DNA of 64,000 bases from Treponema sp. (GCA_022010055.1 CP091737.1:744001-808000), one strand, 5' to 3'; counted from the first letter of the stretch, positions 48,507-57,213 are shown. Notes: generated by a model not told the origin, from the sequence alone. Program-made: numbers and translations.

Positions 48507-49115
48507 ATGAAACCTGTTTATATGAAAATTAAAAATAGTTTAGAACGTTTTATTTTTGGTTATAAAAATAATATTCAAGATTTGGATGATGTATATCAAT
48601 TTAAAGATATAGAATCCATTTCTTCAGGAGCCTTTGATCCTGTATATGATTTTAAACAGATATATTTTGATGCGAAGTTACAACGCATAGAAAAAGAGGC
48701 TTTTAAGAATTGTGAGAATCTGGAAGTATTTTGCTGTGGAAAGAATGACACTAATGGAAATTTTGGAATAGAAAATATTTCGATTCATGATTTGAAGCTT
48801 TCAAAAAGCGTGACACAGCCTGATAAAGGCAAAACTTCTGCAGCTACAACTTTTACAATTGAAACAAGGGCTTTTTCTGGTTGTGAAAAATTGCATACCG
48901 TGATTCTTCCAAACTGCGATAAATTGACTATAGAAAAAAATGCTTTTGAGGACTGTTGCGGACTAAGAACATTCGTTTGCCCATCTGATTCAATTTCTTT
49001 TACAGAAAATCCATTTGAAGGTTGTTCAGAAGACTTAGTTTTTATTGGAGTCAAAGATTCTGGATTGGAAAGATTTGCACGTGAAAATGGTTATGGGTTT
49101 ATAAATGTTCAATAA
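48507..49115 (+). CDS. Cytoplasmic BspA-type leucine-rich repeat protein
   Basis: A 202-residue protein with no signal peptide. LRR_5 units are visible (KLQRIEKEAFKNCENLEVF, ETRAFSGCEKLHTVILP, KLTIEKNAFEDCCGLRTF). Unlike the lipoprotein LRR arrays it should stay inside the cell. Its last 11 nt overlap the start of the FRG-domain gene, implying coupled translation. A protein-sensing partner for the FRG protein is inferred. Confidence 0.8.
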   Translation: MKPVYMKIKNSLERFIFGYKNNIQDLDDVYQFKDIESISSGAFDPVYDFKQIYFDAKLQRIEKEAFKNCENLEVFCCGKNDTNGNFGIENISIHDLKLSKSVTQPDKGKTSAATTFTIETRAFSGCEKLHTVILPNCDKLTIEKNAFEDCCGLRTFVCPSDSISFTENPFEGCSEDLVFIGVKDSGLERFARENGYGFINVQ

Positions 49116-50262
49116 AGATAATTTTAAAATCGCAGAAAGAATAAAAGGCTATGGGTCTTATGATAATTCAGTTTCTGATGAAGAGATTCAAAGAATAAAA
49201 ACTGTAAAAGGTGATGTTTCTTTAAAAGTTCAGCCTAAAATAATTAGGAATTTAAAGGAATTTATTGATTATATTGATGATATAGAACCTTCATATACAA
49301 ATCCTGTTTTTTTTCGTGGGCAGACAAATGCAGATTATCTTTTAATTCCTAATAGTTTAAGAGAAAATCCTGAAAATGAACATTTGATGATAGAAGCTTT
49401 TTCTCGGAGATTTTTTGATGAATTGAATAAATGTTATACATCAATGGAAAAACTTATGTTAATGCAGCACTTCCTGTTGCCGACACGTTGTCTAGATATT
49501 TCAGAAAGTCCTTTGATGGCATTGTATTTTGCCTGCTCTCACATGAAGAAATTTCGAAAAAAAATTATTACTCAAAAGGAAGAAAGTTGGGGAGAAATCA
49601 TCCTATTCAGAGAACCTGAAGTTGAGGAAAAAAGACCTGAAAAACTAAAATCAATAGAAAGTTCAAACATAAGTATCATTGCTAATACTGCATATATGGA
49701 AAAAGAATTTTCTTTATGGCACTTGGGCGCAAGATGGAAAAAAGATGTTGATGTTGGGCATGATGAAAAATATATTGATTTACAAAGCATTGTCCGCAGT
49801 TCTTACATTGTTCGAGTTCCACAAAACAATCCAAGAATAAAAAATCAGCAAGGTGCATTTATTATGGTGAATGCGAATTTTGCCTATGTTTATGGGGAAG
49901 AGTCTAAAAAGAAAGATTTGACAAAACTGATATTAAAGCAGAATGGATATTTTTCATATAACGGATTGATGAATGAAAAATTGGGCAGAAATTTAGACGA
50001 AACTGGAACTTGGAATTTGAAGTTTGAAAAAATAATGCCTTATTCAAAGGATTCTGAAATCGAAATATTTAAAACAGATCCTTTTAATCTGAAAAGACTC
50101 TTTTATAAAAAAAATGGTATTCAACAGGTTGTTTTGATTCCACCTGATGCAAAACCGGTAATTTTAAGAGAGTTGGCATTATTAAATATTACAGAGGATT
50201 TTGTATATCCAGATATGGATAATGTCGCCAATGAAATCAACGAAAAAATTAATTTGAAATAA
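49105..50262 (+). CDS. FRG-domain protein
   Basis: A 385-residue cytoplasmic protein. The FRG domain (PF08867) is clear at about residues 65-150: PVFFRGQTNADYLLIPNSLR, then LMLMQHFLLPTRCLDISESP and LMALYFACSH. The Arg of FRGQ and the PTR-LD stretch are the family's conserved residues. The C-terminal half (QGAFIMVNANFAYVYG, QVVLIPPDAKPVILREL) continues the FRG-associated fold. FRG proteins are of unknown activity and recur in accessory and defence-type neighbourhoods. It is coupled to the LRR gene upstream. Confidence 0.85.
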   Translation: MFNKDNFKIAERIKGYGSYDNSVSDEEIQRIKTVKGDVSLKVQPKIIRNLKEFIDYIDDIEPSYTNPVFFRGQTNADYLLIPNSLRENPENEHLMIEAFSRRFFDELNKCYTSMEKLMLMQHFLLPTRCLDISESPLMALYFACSHMKKFRKKIITQKEESWGEIILFREPEVEEKRPEKLKSIESSNISIIANTAYMEKEFSLWHLGARWKKDVDVGHDEKYIDLQSIVRSSYIVRVPQNNPRIKNQQGAFIMVNANFAYVYGEESKKKDLTKLILKQNGYFSYNGLMNEKLGRNLDETGTWNLKFEKIMPYSKDSEIEIFKTDPFNLKRLFYKKNGIQQVVLIPPDAKPVILRELALLNITEDFVYPDMDNVANEINEKINLK

Positions 50263-50281
50263 TAAAGGAAAGGTGTGTTCT

Positions 50282-51061
50282 ATGAAAAATCAGTTGAAAA
50301 AAATTGCGGCTATATGTTTTGCTGCTCTTATTGCTTGTCCTTGTGTTATGGCGGATGAAAAGTTTGATTTGGATATGGTGAAAATTCCAGGAGAAAACTT
50401 TTCAATTTCAATGTTAAGGACGGAAGTTACGCAGGAGTTGTATGAGGCTGTAATGGGAGAGAATCCAAGTTATTTTTGTCATGATAATAAAAATCTTGAT
50501 GAAGGTAAATTGAAAAATCTAAAAGGAAATACATCAAACTATCCGGTTGAATATGTAAGTTGGTATGACGCGATTTATTTCTGCAACAAACTGAGTGAAA
50601 AAAAAGGATTGCGTCCTGTCTATGCAGTGGACGGAGAAACTGATGTCCGTAAATGGAATTACAAGCCGCACAATTACGATGAAATTTATGGTGAGATAGC
50701 ACAGAATATTTTTGCGAACGGTTACCGGTTGCCTACGGTTGCAGAGTGGCAGTATGCGGCAAAAGGTGGCGAGGATTACCGTTACAGTGGCAGCGATAAT
50801 ATTGATTCTGTTGGGTGGCATTGTGATAATAGCGGAGGCGTAACTCATCCGGTTGCACAGAAAAAGCCTAATGGCTATGGTTTGTATGATATGCGAGGTA
50901 ACGTGTCAGAGTGGTGTTGGAGTTACAACATCCACGGCTTCCGCTATTACTGTGGCTGTGACTGGAAAGACTATGACTACAACTGCGAGATTGAGCACAG
51001 CAATGCCGACTACAGATCCTTCCGTATAGGATTCCGCCTTGTCCGCACTATAGTCAAGTAA
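50282..51061 (+). CDS. FGE-fold secreted protein B, TvpA-like, candidate DGR target
   Basis: A 259-residue protein from ATG 50282 with a GAAAGG ribosome site. Signal segment ends CPCVMADEK, as in protein A. It is nearly identical to A through EVTQELYEAVMGENPSYF and the DAIYFCNKLSE stretch, with WQYAAKGGEDYRYSGSDN further on. The C-terminal patch (SYNIHGFRYYCGCDWKDYDY, then NCEIEHSNADYRSFR, then IGFRLVR) is unlike A. The 51062-51227 stretch after it is non-coding and contains a small GCGG-TAA-GCCGC hairpin. Confidence 0.85.
   Translation: MKNQLKKIAAICFAALIACPCVMADEKFDLDMVKIPGENFSISMLRTEVTQELYEAVMGENPSYFCHDNKNLDEGKLKNLKGNTSNYPVEYVSWYDAIYFCNKLSEKKGLRPVYAVDGETDVRKWNYKPHNYDEIYGEIAQNIFANGYRLPTVAEWQYAAKGGEDYRYSGSDNIDSVGWHCDNSGGVTHPVAQKKPNGYGLYDMRGNVSEWCWSYNIHGFRYYCGCDWKDYDYNCEIEHSNADYRSFRIGFRLVRTIVK
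50921..51061 (+). other. Candidate variable region of FGE protein B
   Basis: Codons TAC, AAC, ATC, CAC, GGC, TTC, GAC and TAC dominate, fitting changes at the two adenines of AAC or AAT template codons. The nine residues between CG and C are CDWKDYDYN. Ends in the conserved GGATTCCG block (IGFRLVR). Confidence 0.5.
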
Positions 51062-51227
51062 AAATGAGCTTTGGCTGTGAAGTAACAGTGTAGCGAAGGC
51101 GGTAAGCCGCAGCGTAACAGGTACGTAACTGCCACAGTGAGTGTAAAAAAAATTGTAAGAAGGTGAGGTGCAGGGAAAATCAAAATTGTTGGATAGAGTT
51201 TATAAGTTGATAATTAGGAGTAAAAAA

Positions 51228-51465
51228 ATGAAAGAAAATAAAGTAAAAGAATATAGAAAAAATAGATGGAAAAAATCCTTCTACAGATAAAGATGTAAAA
51301 AGAACATATTACAACAAAGAAAAAAGACCTGCTGGCGGACATGGTAAAAAAATATATAGATTCAATTCTGGAGATTTAAATGCAAATAAGTTTAATAGAT
51401 TTTTTTACTATTCTGCTTTCGGTTGTTACATTGTTTTTTTACAATTATCATTCCAATTCAGATAA
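51228..51465 (+). pseudogene. Small unknown gene, frameshifted
   Basis: ATG 51228 follows an AGGAG site (51216-51220) and reads MKENKVKEYRKNR before losing sense; from about 51250 another frame continues as IEKIDGKNPSTDKDVKRTYY, then KRPAGGHGKKIYRF. One more base in TATAGAAAAAATAG would join them. The downstream end overlaps the next gene and is uncertain. No family recognised. Confidence 0.3.
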
Positions 51466-51948
51466 TGAAATTTCAAAATTATACAAATTTAACTTCAATC
51501 TATTGCAGTTTTTGAATTTGCCCACGCTTTTCAGAGTGTAATAAATTTTTTTTATGATGATTGTGAATGTTCTGTGGAAAGAATTCCTGCAGAATACAAA
51601 AAACGATTTGAATCTGATTTTGAAAAATTAAAAAATGAAAATTTTCAGCTTGCGGATGTTTTGCATTATCAACGTAGACATCTGAATGATTATTTTCTGG
51701 AACTTGAAATGTGCCGTGAGTCAAGCTGGATTTTGCGTAGAATAATTAGTAAAGACTGGACTACAAGCGAAGCATGGATTGTAAAAATTCTTATTTGCAT
51801 GAACAACGCAGTGGATAATGATGCGGAGCTATTTAAAGATATTTCAAGCATTAAACACGATAAGATGCCAAAAACAAAAGGTTTAAGCAAATATCTTGAA
51901 AATTTTTACAATGCACTAAAATCAGAATCAAGAGATATGCAAATTTAG
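51379..51948 (+). CDS. Unknown protein with one N-terminal membrane helix (frameshifted)
   Basis: About 190 residues. ATG 51379 has GGAG 6 nt upstream. N-terminal helix LIDFFTILLSVVTLFF, then a soluble helical part. The frame breaks near 51508: a run of five T should be six, giving LLQFFEFAHAFQSVINFFYD, then continuing to LADVLHYQRRHLNDYFLELE. No family recognised. It belongs to the accessory island by position and A+T-rich composition. Confidence 0.55.
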
Positions 51949-52096
51949 GCTTTTATTGTGCTTATTCCAACTCCATAAAAAAATTGTATCACTTCAATTT
52001 TTTTATGGAATCAATAGTAGTGGGGAGAAATTATAGTAAAAAAATAAAACGAATCATTTTATTCAATTTTCAAAAAATCAAAAAATGGAGAATCTT

Positions 52097-54205
52097 ATGA
52101 ATTTTATCGATGAATTAACTGAAGCCAAAGAAAAAATGAAAGGCTGTTACTGGAAGGCATTTGGAATCGGGGCGCTTTTTATCCTTGTTATGTTGGTGTC
52201 GTGTGTGACAGTTGTTGGACCGTTCATCATATATGGTCCGATGTTTTTGGGACTTCACCGCGCGATTCTGCAGCTTGTAAGAACAAAAAAAGTAAAAGTT
52301 TCTACGCTTTTTTCAGGTTTTAAGGATTTTGGTGTTGCTTTTCGGCTTGTATGGTTAGAGGTGATAAAAATATTCCTGTGGTCATTGCTTTTGATTGTTC
52401 CGGGAATCATAGCACTTATCAGATATTCCATGGCATTTGCCATTCTTTCAGACAATCCTAATATGACAGCAAGAGAAGCCATTGATATGTCAAAAGAAAT
52501 GATGAAAGACAGAAAATGGGAGTTCTTTAAAAATTTTGTTTTATATTTGGGGCTTGCTTATCTTATAAATATTTTTTCCAATAGATTGTATATGTTCGGT
52601 ATACAAGAAGGTCTGAATGGAATGGTTACTGTGTCTTATATTCTTTCTGTTGTTGCGATGATTTGGAATATTTTTGTTGTGCCATTGTGGAACTTGATGT
52701 TGCCTGGAAAATTCTACAAAGACACTTTCAGTGAGGAATTTGCTCCGAACATAGAAAAATTTTCAGAAAACATCATAAAAGAGAAAAAGCCGCGCAAACC
52801 GCTCAGCGCAAAAGCGAAAAAGATAATTGCGATTGTGTCAGGTTCAGTTTGTGGAGTTTTGTTGGCTGGCGGAATTTTCTTTGGTGTAAAACAGGTTCGC
52901 AAATCAAGTCTGGTCATGGTAAAAGTTCCGGGCAAAAATTATTCAATCAGCAGAACAGAAGTAACGCAAAAATTGTATGAATCAGTAATGGGTGAAAATC
53001 CAAGCTATTTCTGCCGTGACAATGAAGATCTTGATGAAGATGAGCTGAAAAATCTAAAAAGAAATACATCAAATTGTCCGGTTGAAAATGTAAGCTGGTA
53101 TGATGCAATTTATTTCTGCAACAAGTTAAGTAAAAAAAATGGATTGCAGCCTGTATATGCGGTTGATGGAGAAACTAGTGTCCGTAAGTGGGATTACGAG
53201 CCGTACAATGACGATGAAATTTATGGCGAGATAACGCAGGATATTTTTGCGGATGGTTACCGTTTGCCTACAGTGGAAGAATGGCTGTATGCAGCAAAAG
53301 GTGGAAAGAATTATAGGTATTCAGGAAGCTATGATATTGATAAAGTTGCTTGGTATGAAGGTAACAGTAACGATGTGGTACATCCGGTTGCACAGAAAAA
53401 CTCCAATGGATATGGCTTGTATGATATGAGTGGTAATGTGATGGAATGGTGTTGGGATTCTAACGGTAACGAACGATATTACTGTGGTAGTTATTATGGC
53501 GACTATTCAAAGAGCTGCAAGTTGGATGAAGGTTTGTTCCACGACTATGCTGACTTCAGGGATAACAGCATAGGCTTCCGCATTGTCCGCTCAAATTACG
53601 GCAGCTTAGATATGGTAAAAATTCCAGGTAAAGATTATTCAATCGGCAAAACCGAAGTAACACAAAAGCTGTATGAATCAATTATGGGCGAAAATCCAAG
53701 TGAATTCAAAGGAAAAGATAATCCGGTTGAAAATGTAAGCTGGTATGATGCAATTTATTTCTGCAACAAGTTAAGTATGATGTATGGTTTTGACTGTGTT
53801 TATATTTTGGATGGTGAAACAGATGTGAACGAATGGGAATATACGCCTAATAATGGCGAGAAACCTTATTATAAAACTTTTCAGCGTAATGTAGATGCTA
53901 ATGGTTTTAAACTTCCAACTCCAGAAGAATGGAGCTATGCAGAAAAAGGAGGGCAGAATTTTAAATATGCAGGTAGTGACAATATTGACGAAGTGGGGTG
54001 GTTTTTCAACAACAGCAAGAATACAACGCATCCTGTTGCAACCAAAAAAGCCAACGGTTATGGCTTGTATGATATGCAAGGAAATGTTTCAGAATGGTGT
54101 TTAGGTTCTTTAAAAGGATTAAACTGGTCTAATGAACAGCGTTCTGTAACCAATATTGGTCAATACAATATAATAGGCTTCCGTCTTGCCCGCAATGTAG
54201 ACTAA
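52097..54205 (+). CDS. Membrane fusion protein: DUF975 domain plus two FGE-fold domains
   Basis: A 702-residue protein. ATG 52097 has TGGAG 6 nt upstream; ATG 52085 is an alternative. Residues ~20-210 are a DUF975-type multi-helix membrane domain (LLLIVPGIIALIRYSMAFAI, then LSDNPNMTAREAIDMSKEMM). A further helix near residue 250 (IIAIVSGSVCGVLLAGGIFF) leads into FGE domain 1 (about 270-495) and FGE domain 2 (about 500-702), presumably outside the cell. Domain 1 closely resembles proteins A and B and ends in a divergent patch; domain 2 is more distant, with MQGNVSEWCLGSLKG and IGFRLAR. The combination is unusual. Confidence 0.82.
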   Translation: MNFIDELTEAKEKMKGCYWKAFGIGALFILVMLVSCVTVVGPFIIYGPMFLGLHRAILQLVRTKKVKVSTLFSGFKDFGVAFRLVWLEVIKIFLWSLLLIVPGIIALIRYSMAFAILSDNPNMTAREAIDMSKEMMKDRKWEFFKNFVLYLGLAYLINIFSNRLYMFGIQEGLNGMVTVSYILSVVAMIWNIFVVPLWNLMLPGKFYKDTFSEEFAPNIEKFSENIIKEKKPRKPLSAKAKKIIAIVSGSVCGVLLAGGIFFGVKQVRKSSLVMVKVPGKNYSISRTEVTQKLYESVMGENPSYFCRDNEDLDEDELKNLKRNTSNCPVENVSWYDAIYFCNKLSKKNGLQPVYAVDGETSVRKWDYEPYNDDEIYGEITQDIFADGYRLPTVEEWLYAAKGGKNYRYSGSYDIDKVAWYEGNSNDVVHPVAQKNSNGYGLYDMSGNVMEWCWDSNGNERYYCGSYYGDYSKSCKLDEGLFHDYADFRDNSIGFRIVRSNYGSLDMVKIPGKDYSIGKTEVTQKLYESIMGENPSEFKGKDNPVENVSWYDAIYFCNKLSMMYGFDCVYILDGETDVNEWEYTPNNGEKPYYKTFQRNVDANGFKLPTPEEWSYAEKGGQNFKYAGSDNIDEVGWFFNNSKNTTHPVATKKANGYGLYDMQGNVSEWCLGSLKGLNWSNEQRSVTNIGQYNIIGFRLARNVD
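53456..53596 (+). other. Candidate variable region in FGE domain 1 of the fusion
   Basis: Same frame as in proteins A and B: between CG and C lie nine residues (SYYGDYSKS), all different from A and B at most positions, ending in IGFRIVR encoded by GGCTTCCGCATTGTCCGC. Here it is internal, followed by a second FGE domain. Confidence 0.45.
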
Positions 54206-54222
54206 CTGAAAGTTTACGATTT

Positions 54223-54301
54223 TATCGGCAAAATATATGCCCATTTTTTACTTTGTTTGTGCCTATTTATTTTGCCGATAATGTGCTATAATATTGCCGA
54301 T
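54223..54301 (+). promoter_or_regulatory. fic operator and promoter
   Basis: TATCGGCAAAATA (54223-54235) and TATTTTGCCGATA (54268-54280) form a perfect 13-bp inverted repeat. A third half-site TATTGCCGAT (54292-54301) runs into the start codon. An extended -10, TGTGC-TATAAT (TATAAT at 54287-54292), lies between, 7 nt before ATG 54300. The arrangement suggests repression by a symmetric DNA-binding protein, perhaps the Fic protein's own HTH. Confidence 0.6.
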
Positions 54302-55202
54302 GAGTAATTTTGAATATATTTCTGTTGAAAAGGCTGCTTCTGTCTGGAAAATCAGCGAGCGTAGCGTAAGAAATTATTGCGCGCAGGGCAGAATTCCAGG
54401 TGCTTTTTTAGAAGGAAAAACGTGGAAAATTCCAAGTTCCGCATATAAGCCAAAGCGGAAAATCCGTCGTGCCATTACGGAAAATTCATTATTAGCATTT
54501 CTTGAGCGAGAAAAGGAAGCTGGGCTAAAAGGTGGAATCTATCATAAAATTCAGGTTGAACTTACATATAATTCAAATCATATTGAAGGTTCTAGGCTTA
54601 GCCACGAGCAGACTCGTTTTATATTTGAAACAAAAACATTAGGAGTTACGGATAAGGCTGTGAATGTTGACGACATTATCGAAACTGTCAATCATTTTCA
54701 CTGTATTGATCTTGTGATTGATTCTGCCCGTACAAAACTTTCTGAAAGTTTCATAAAACAGCTTCATTTTATATTAAAATCAGGAACGGCTGACAGTCAG
54801 AAATCATGGTTTCGTGTAGGAGAGTACAAGATTCTGGAAAATGAGGTTGGTGGGCAGGAAACTGCAAATCCTTCTAAAGTCGAATCTTGCATAAAAGCCT
54901 TACTTGATGAATATAACTCAAAAGCTAAAATTACATTTGATGATATTCTGGATTTTCATGTGCGTTTTGAAAAGATTCATCCTTTTCAGGATGGAAACGG
55001 TCGTGTTGGAAGGCTGATTATGTTCAAGGAATGTCTTAAAAACAATATTGTTCCGTTTATCATTTCTGATGAATTGAAAATGTATTACTACCGTGGTATA
55101 AAGAACTGGAGTGACGAAAAAGGTTTTTTGCGCGATACTTGTCTTACAGCTCAAGATTCAATGAAACAGATTTTAGATTATTTTGGAGTAAAATATATCT
55201 GA
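54300..55202 (+). CDS. Fic-domain protein with N-terminal HTH
   Basis: A 300-residue protein. Residues 5-50 resemble an excisionase/MerR-type HTH (SVEKAASVWKISERSVRNYC, then KTWKIP). The Fic core motif is HPFQDGNGRVGR (227-238), with catalytic His227. An inhibitory motif S-N-H-I-E-G at 92-97 precedes the core, as in class II Fic enzymes, whose Glu blocks ATP. Likely activity: AMP transfer to a protein. No separate antitoxin gene is present; self-inhibition and the upstream operator would provide control. Confidence 0.9.
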   Translation: MSNFEYISVEKAASVWKISERSVRNYCAQGRIPGAFLEGKTWKIPSSAYKPKRKIRRAITENSLLAFLEREKEAGLKGGIYHKIQVELTYNSNHIEGSRLSHEQTRFIFETKTLGVTDKAVNVDDIIETVNHFHCIDLVIDSARTKLSESFIKQLHFILKSGTADSQKSWFRVGEYKILENEVGGQETANPSKVESCIKALLDEYNSKAKITFDDILDFHVRFEKIHPFQDGNGRVGRLIMFKECLKNNIVPFIISDELKMYYYRGIKNWSDEKGFLRDTCLTAQDSMKQILDYFGVKYI

Positions 55203-55210
55203 TTTTTTTC

Positions 55211-55258
55211 TGGTACAAATTTCAACTGCAACTTTAAATTTGTACCATTTTCTATTTT
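55211..55258 (+). terminator. Terminator after fic
   Basis: A 12-bp perfect stem TGGTACAAATTT (55211-55222) with AAATTTGTACCA (55236-55247), followed by TTTTCTATTTT. Confidence 0.8.
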
Positions 55259-55271
55259 CCTAAAATCCCTA

Positions 55272-57032
55272 TTAATCCGCCGTGGCTTCATCCGCTTTTT
55301 CAAGCATTTCGGTTTCCCAGGAGAGCAGCGCTTTTTCAAGTTCCGGGGCATTGCCTTTTACGTCGCACATGATTCTGAATACTGGCTCTGTTCCGCTTCC
55401 GCGCATCCAGATGAACGCGAGCGGCTTCAGGTTTTTGCCGAAAAATCGTATTTTAAGGCCGCCTTTTCCGCTCTTGGAAAAATCTTTTTCGCCGCAGATT
55501 TCTTTTGTTCCGTTTGTAATGTCGCATTCCCAGCCGAAAATTCCGTATTGCTCCAGAAAACATTTCTGCGTTTTCCATTGCTCCTCAAAAATCTTCTGGA
55601 ATTCGGCTTTTAACGCTGAATGATTTTTTGTCTTTATGTGAAGGACTGCGCGCTTTTCGCTTACTCCGGTCGTTGTGTAGGCCGGCAGTGTGCTTAGAAC
55701 GTCAGAAAGCGAGTAGTTTTCTGAAAAATCGTTTCCTGAGCGTTTGCACCATTCCTCAAAAAGTTCTTTTATGCTCAAAAGTTTGATTATTGCGAAAATT
55801 GTGTTGAGCGGGTCGCGCACCGCGCTTGGATATGTTATTGTTCCGCCGTTGCTTCCTTCGCCGCAGATTCTCACATCGAATCCTTCCTGTCTTTTTTCCG
55901 CCGCAAGATTTACAACGTTTGCTTCTCCAACTTCAGCCCTGAATACCTTTGCGTTAAATTTTCCGGCGATTTCTTCTATCCTCATTGAAGTAGGGCAGTT
56001 TACCGCAACCGCAATATTTTTTTTGCCTGTAAATTCCTGGTACGCAACTTCGGCTAAAACTGAAAGGCTGAAAACTTCCTGGGCTTTTAATATTACAGGT
56101 TTTTCAGTTTTTTCATCCCAGAAAACAATGTTTCCCCGGTCGCCGTCGCAGTCAGGCATATATCCCAGAACTGCGTCCTTGTGTCCCTGCTTTTGAAGTT
56201 TTTCCATTTCTGCGGCAACGTAGACAAGATTCTCTGATTCCGGGATGATTTCATGCGCAATGTCGCCGGCTTTGTTGTGGAGCGCGTAAAAACCGATATT
56301 GTTTTTTTCAAAAAAATCCTTGTCAACAGAATCCGCACGCGCCGAACCGTTCATGTCCGCCACAACGCTTATTTTTTTCTGCGCGCAGGTGTCTCTTATT
56401 ATAGAAAATATTTTTTCCTGCTCATCTTTTTTGTCTGTGCCGGAAATTGTCCAGTAAAGAAACTCGTTGTACGCGGAAAGCGCTTCTTTTTTTACATTTT
56501 TTTGTTCTTTGTAAACTGAGTCAACATCATATTCTTTTACATTTCGGATAATTTCGAACGCTTTTTTCTGCGCCTCATCCTGAGCGCAAAGCCTGTTGAA
56601 TTCAACCGTCAGTTTGGCGTTTTCTGTTCCGTTCAAGACTCCGCCTGTGTTTAGTCCGAATTTTATTCCGTTGTGTCCGACAGGGTTGTGGCTTGCAGAA
56701 ATATACATGAATCCATCAGCCTTTTTTGAATAAGCCATGATTTCCGGCGCGGCTGTAATTCCAACGAATTTTACATTTATTCCCTTTGCAATGAATGTCT
56801 TTACCGCGGCCTCTGAAATTGCAGGTCCTGTCGGACGTGCGTCCATTCCGACAACCACAGCCGGATTTTCTTTTTTAGACTGATTTTTTATATATTCCGC
56901 AAAAACCGCCGCTGAATAAATTGAAATCGCAATGTTGTCCTCTCCGATCATCGCGGTTTTGTCCTGCTCGTTTCCGCTTATGGCAAAAACCTTTCTCCAG
57001 CCCGAAGCGGAAAGTATCATATTTGTTTCCAT
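55272..57032 (-). CDS. Phosphoglucomutase/phosphomannomutase family protein
   Basis: A 586-residue alpha-D-phosphohexomutase. Active-site Ser in YISASHNPVGHNG, metal loop DCDGDR, sugar-binding loop GEGSNGG and phosphate-binding RGSGTEP are all present. It interconverts hexose 1- and 6-phosphates; glucose versus mannose preference cannot be settled from these motifs. An AGGAT site precedes the ATG. Monocistronic and convergent with fic. Confidence 0.93.
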   Translation of the reverse strand: METNMILSASGWRKVFAISGNEQDKTAMIGEDNIAISIYSAAVFAEYIKNQSKKENPAVVVGMDARPTGPAISEAAVKTFIAKGINVKFVGITAAPEIMAYSKKADGFMYISASHNPVGHNGIKFGLNTGGVLNGTENAKLTVEFNRLCAQDEAQKKAFEIIRNVKEYDVDSVYKEQKNVKKEALSAYNEFLYWTISGTDKKDEQEKIFSIIRDTCAQKKISVVADMNGSARADSVDKDFFEKNNIGFYALHNKAGDIAHEIIPESENLVYVAAEMEKLQKQGHKDAVLGYMPDCDGDRGNIVFWDEKTEKPVILKAQEVFSLSVLAEVAYQEFTGKKNIAVAVNCPTSMRIEEIAGKFNAKVFRAEVGEANVVNLAAEKRQEGFDVRICGEGSNGGTITYPSAVRDPLNTIFAIIKLLSIKELFEEWCKRSGNDFSENYSLSDVLSTLPAYTTTGVSEKRAVLHIKTKNHSALKAEFQKIFEEQWKTQKCFLEQYGIFGWECDITNGTKEICGEKDFSKSGKGGLKIRFFGKNLKPLAFIWMRGSGTEPVFRIMCDVKGNAPELEKALLSWETEMLEKADEATAD

Positions 57033-57213
57033 TTTAGTTATCCTGTTTAGTTGTTCTAATTCTTAATGTTTTTAATAAATTCTGAAAGAACGCTTTCGCC
57101 GGATTTGCAATTTGCCGCAGATAGTTGAGTCCTCGCTTTTTCCGGCGGCTCATTCAATTTCTTTCACAATAATTAAACTCAAAATCAATATATCTTACAG
57201 TTTTCCAAGGGAA

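Noticed and set aside
51062..51227. Possible DGR template repeat after FGE protein B
   Set aside because: The stretch lacks the GGCTTCCG end block and any alignable similarity to the variable regions; only a short GCGG hairpin is present.
47675..54205. FGE-fold proteins as real sulfatase-maturing enzymes
   Set aside because: No sulfatase gene is nearby, the catalytic cysteine pair is not evident and the variable C-terminus argues for a binding or display role.
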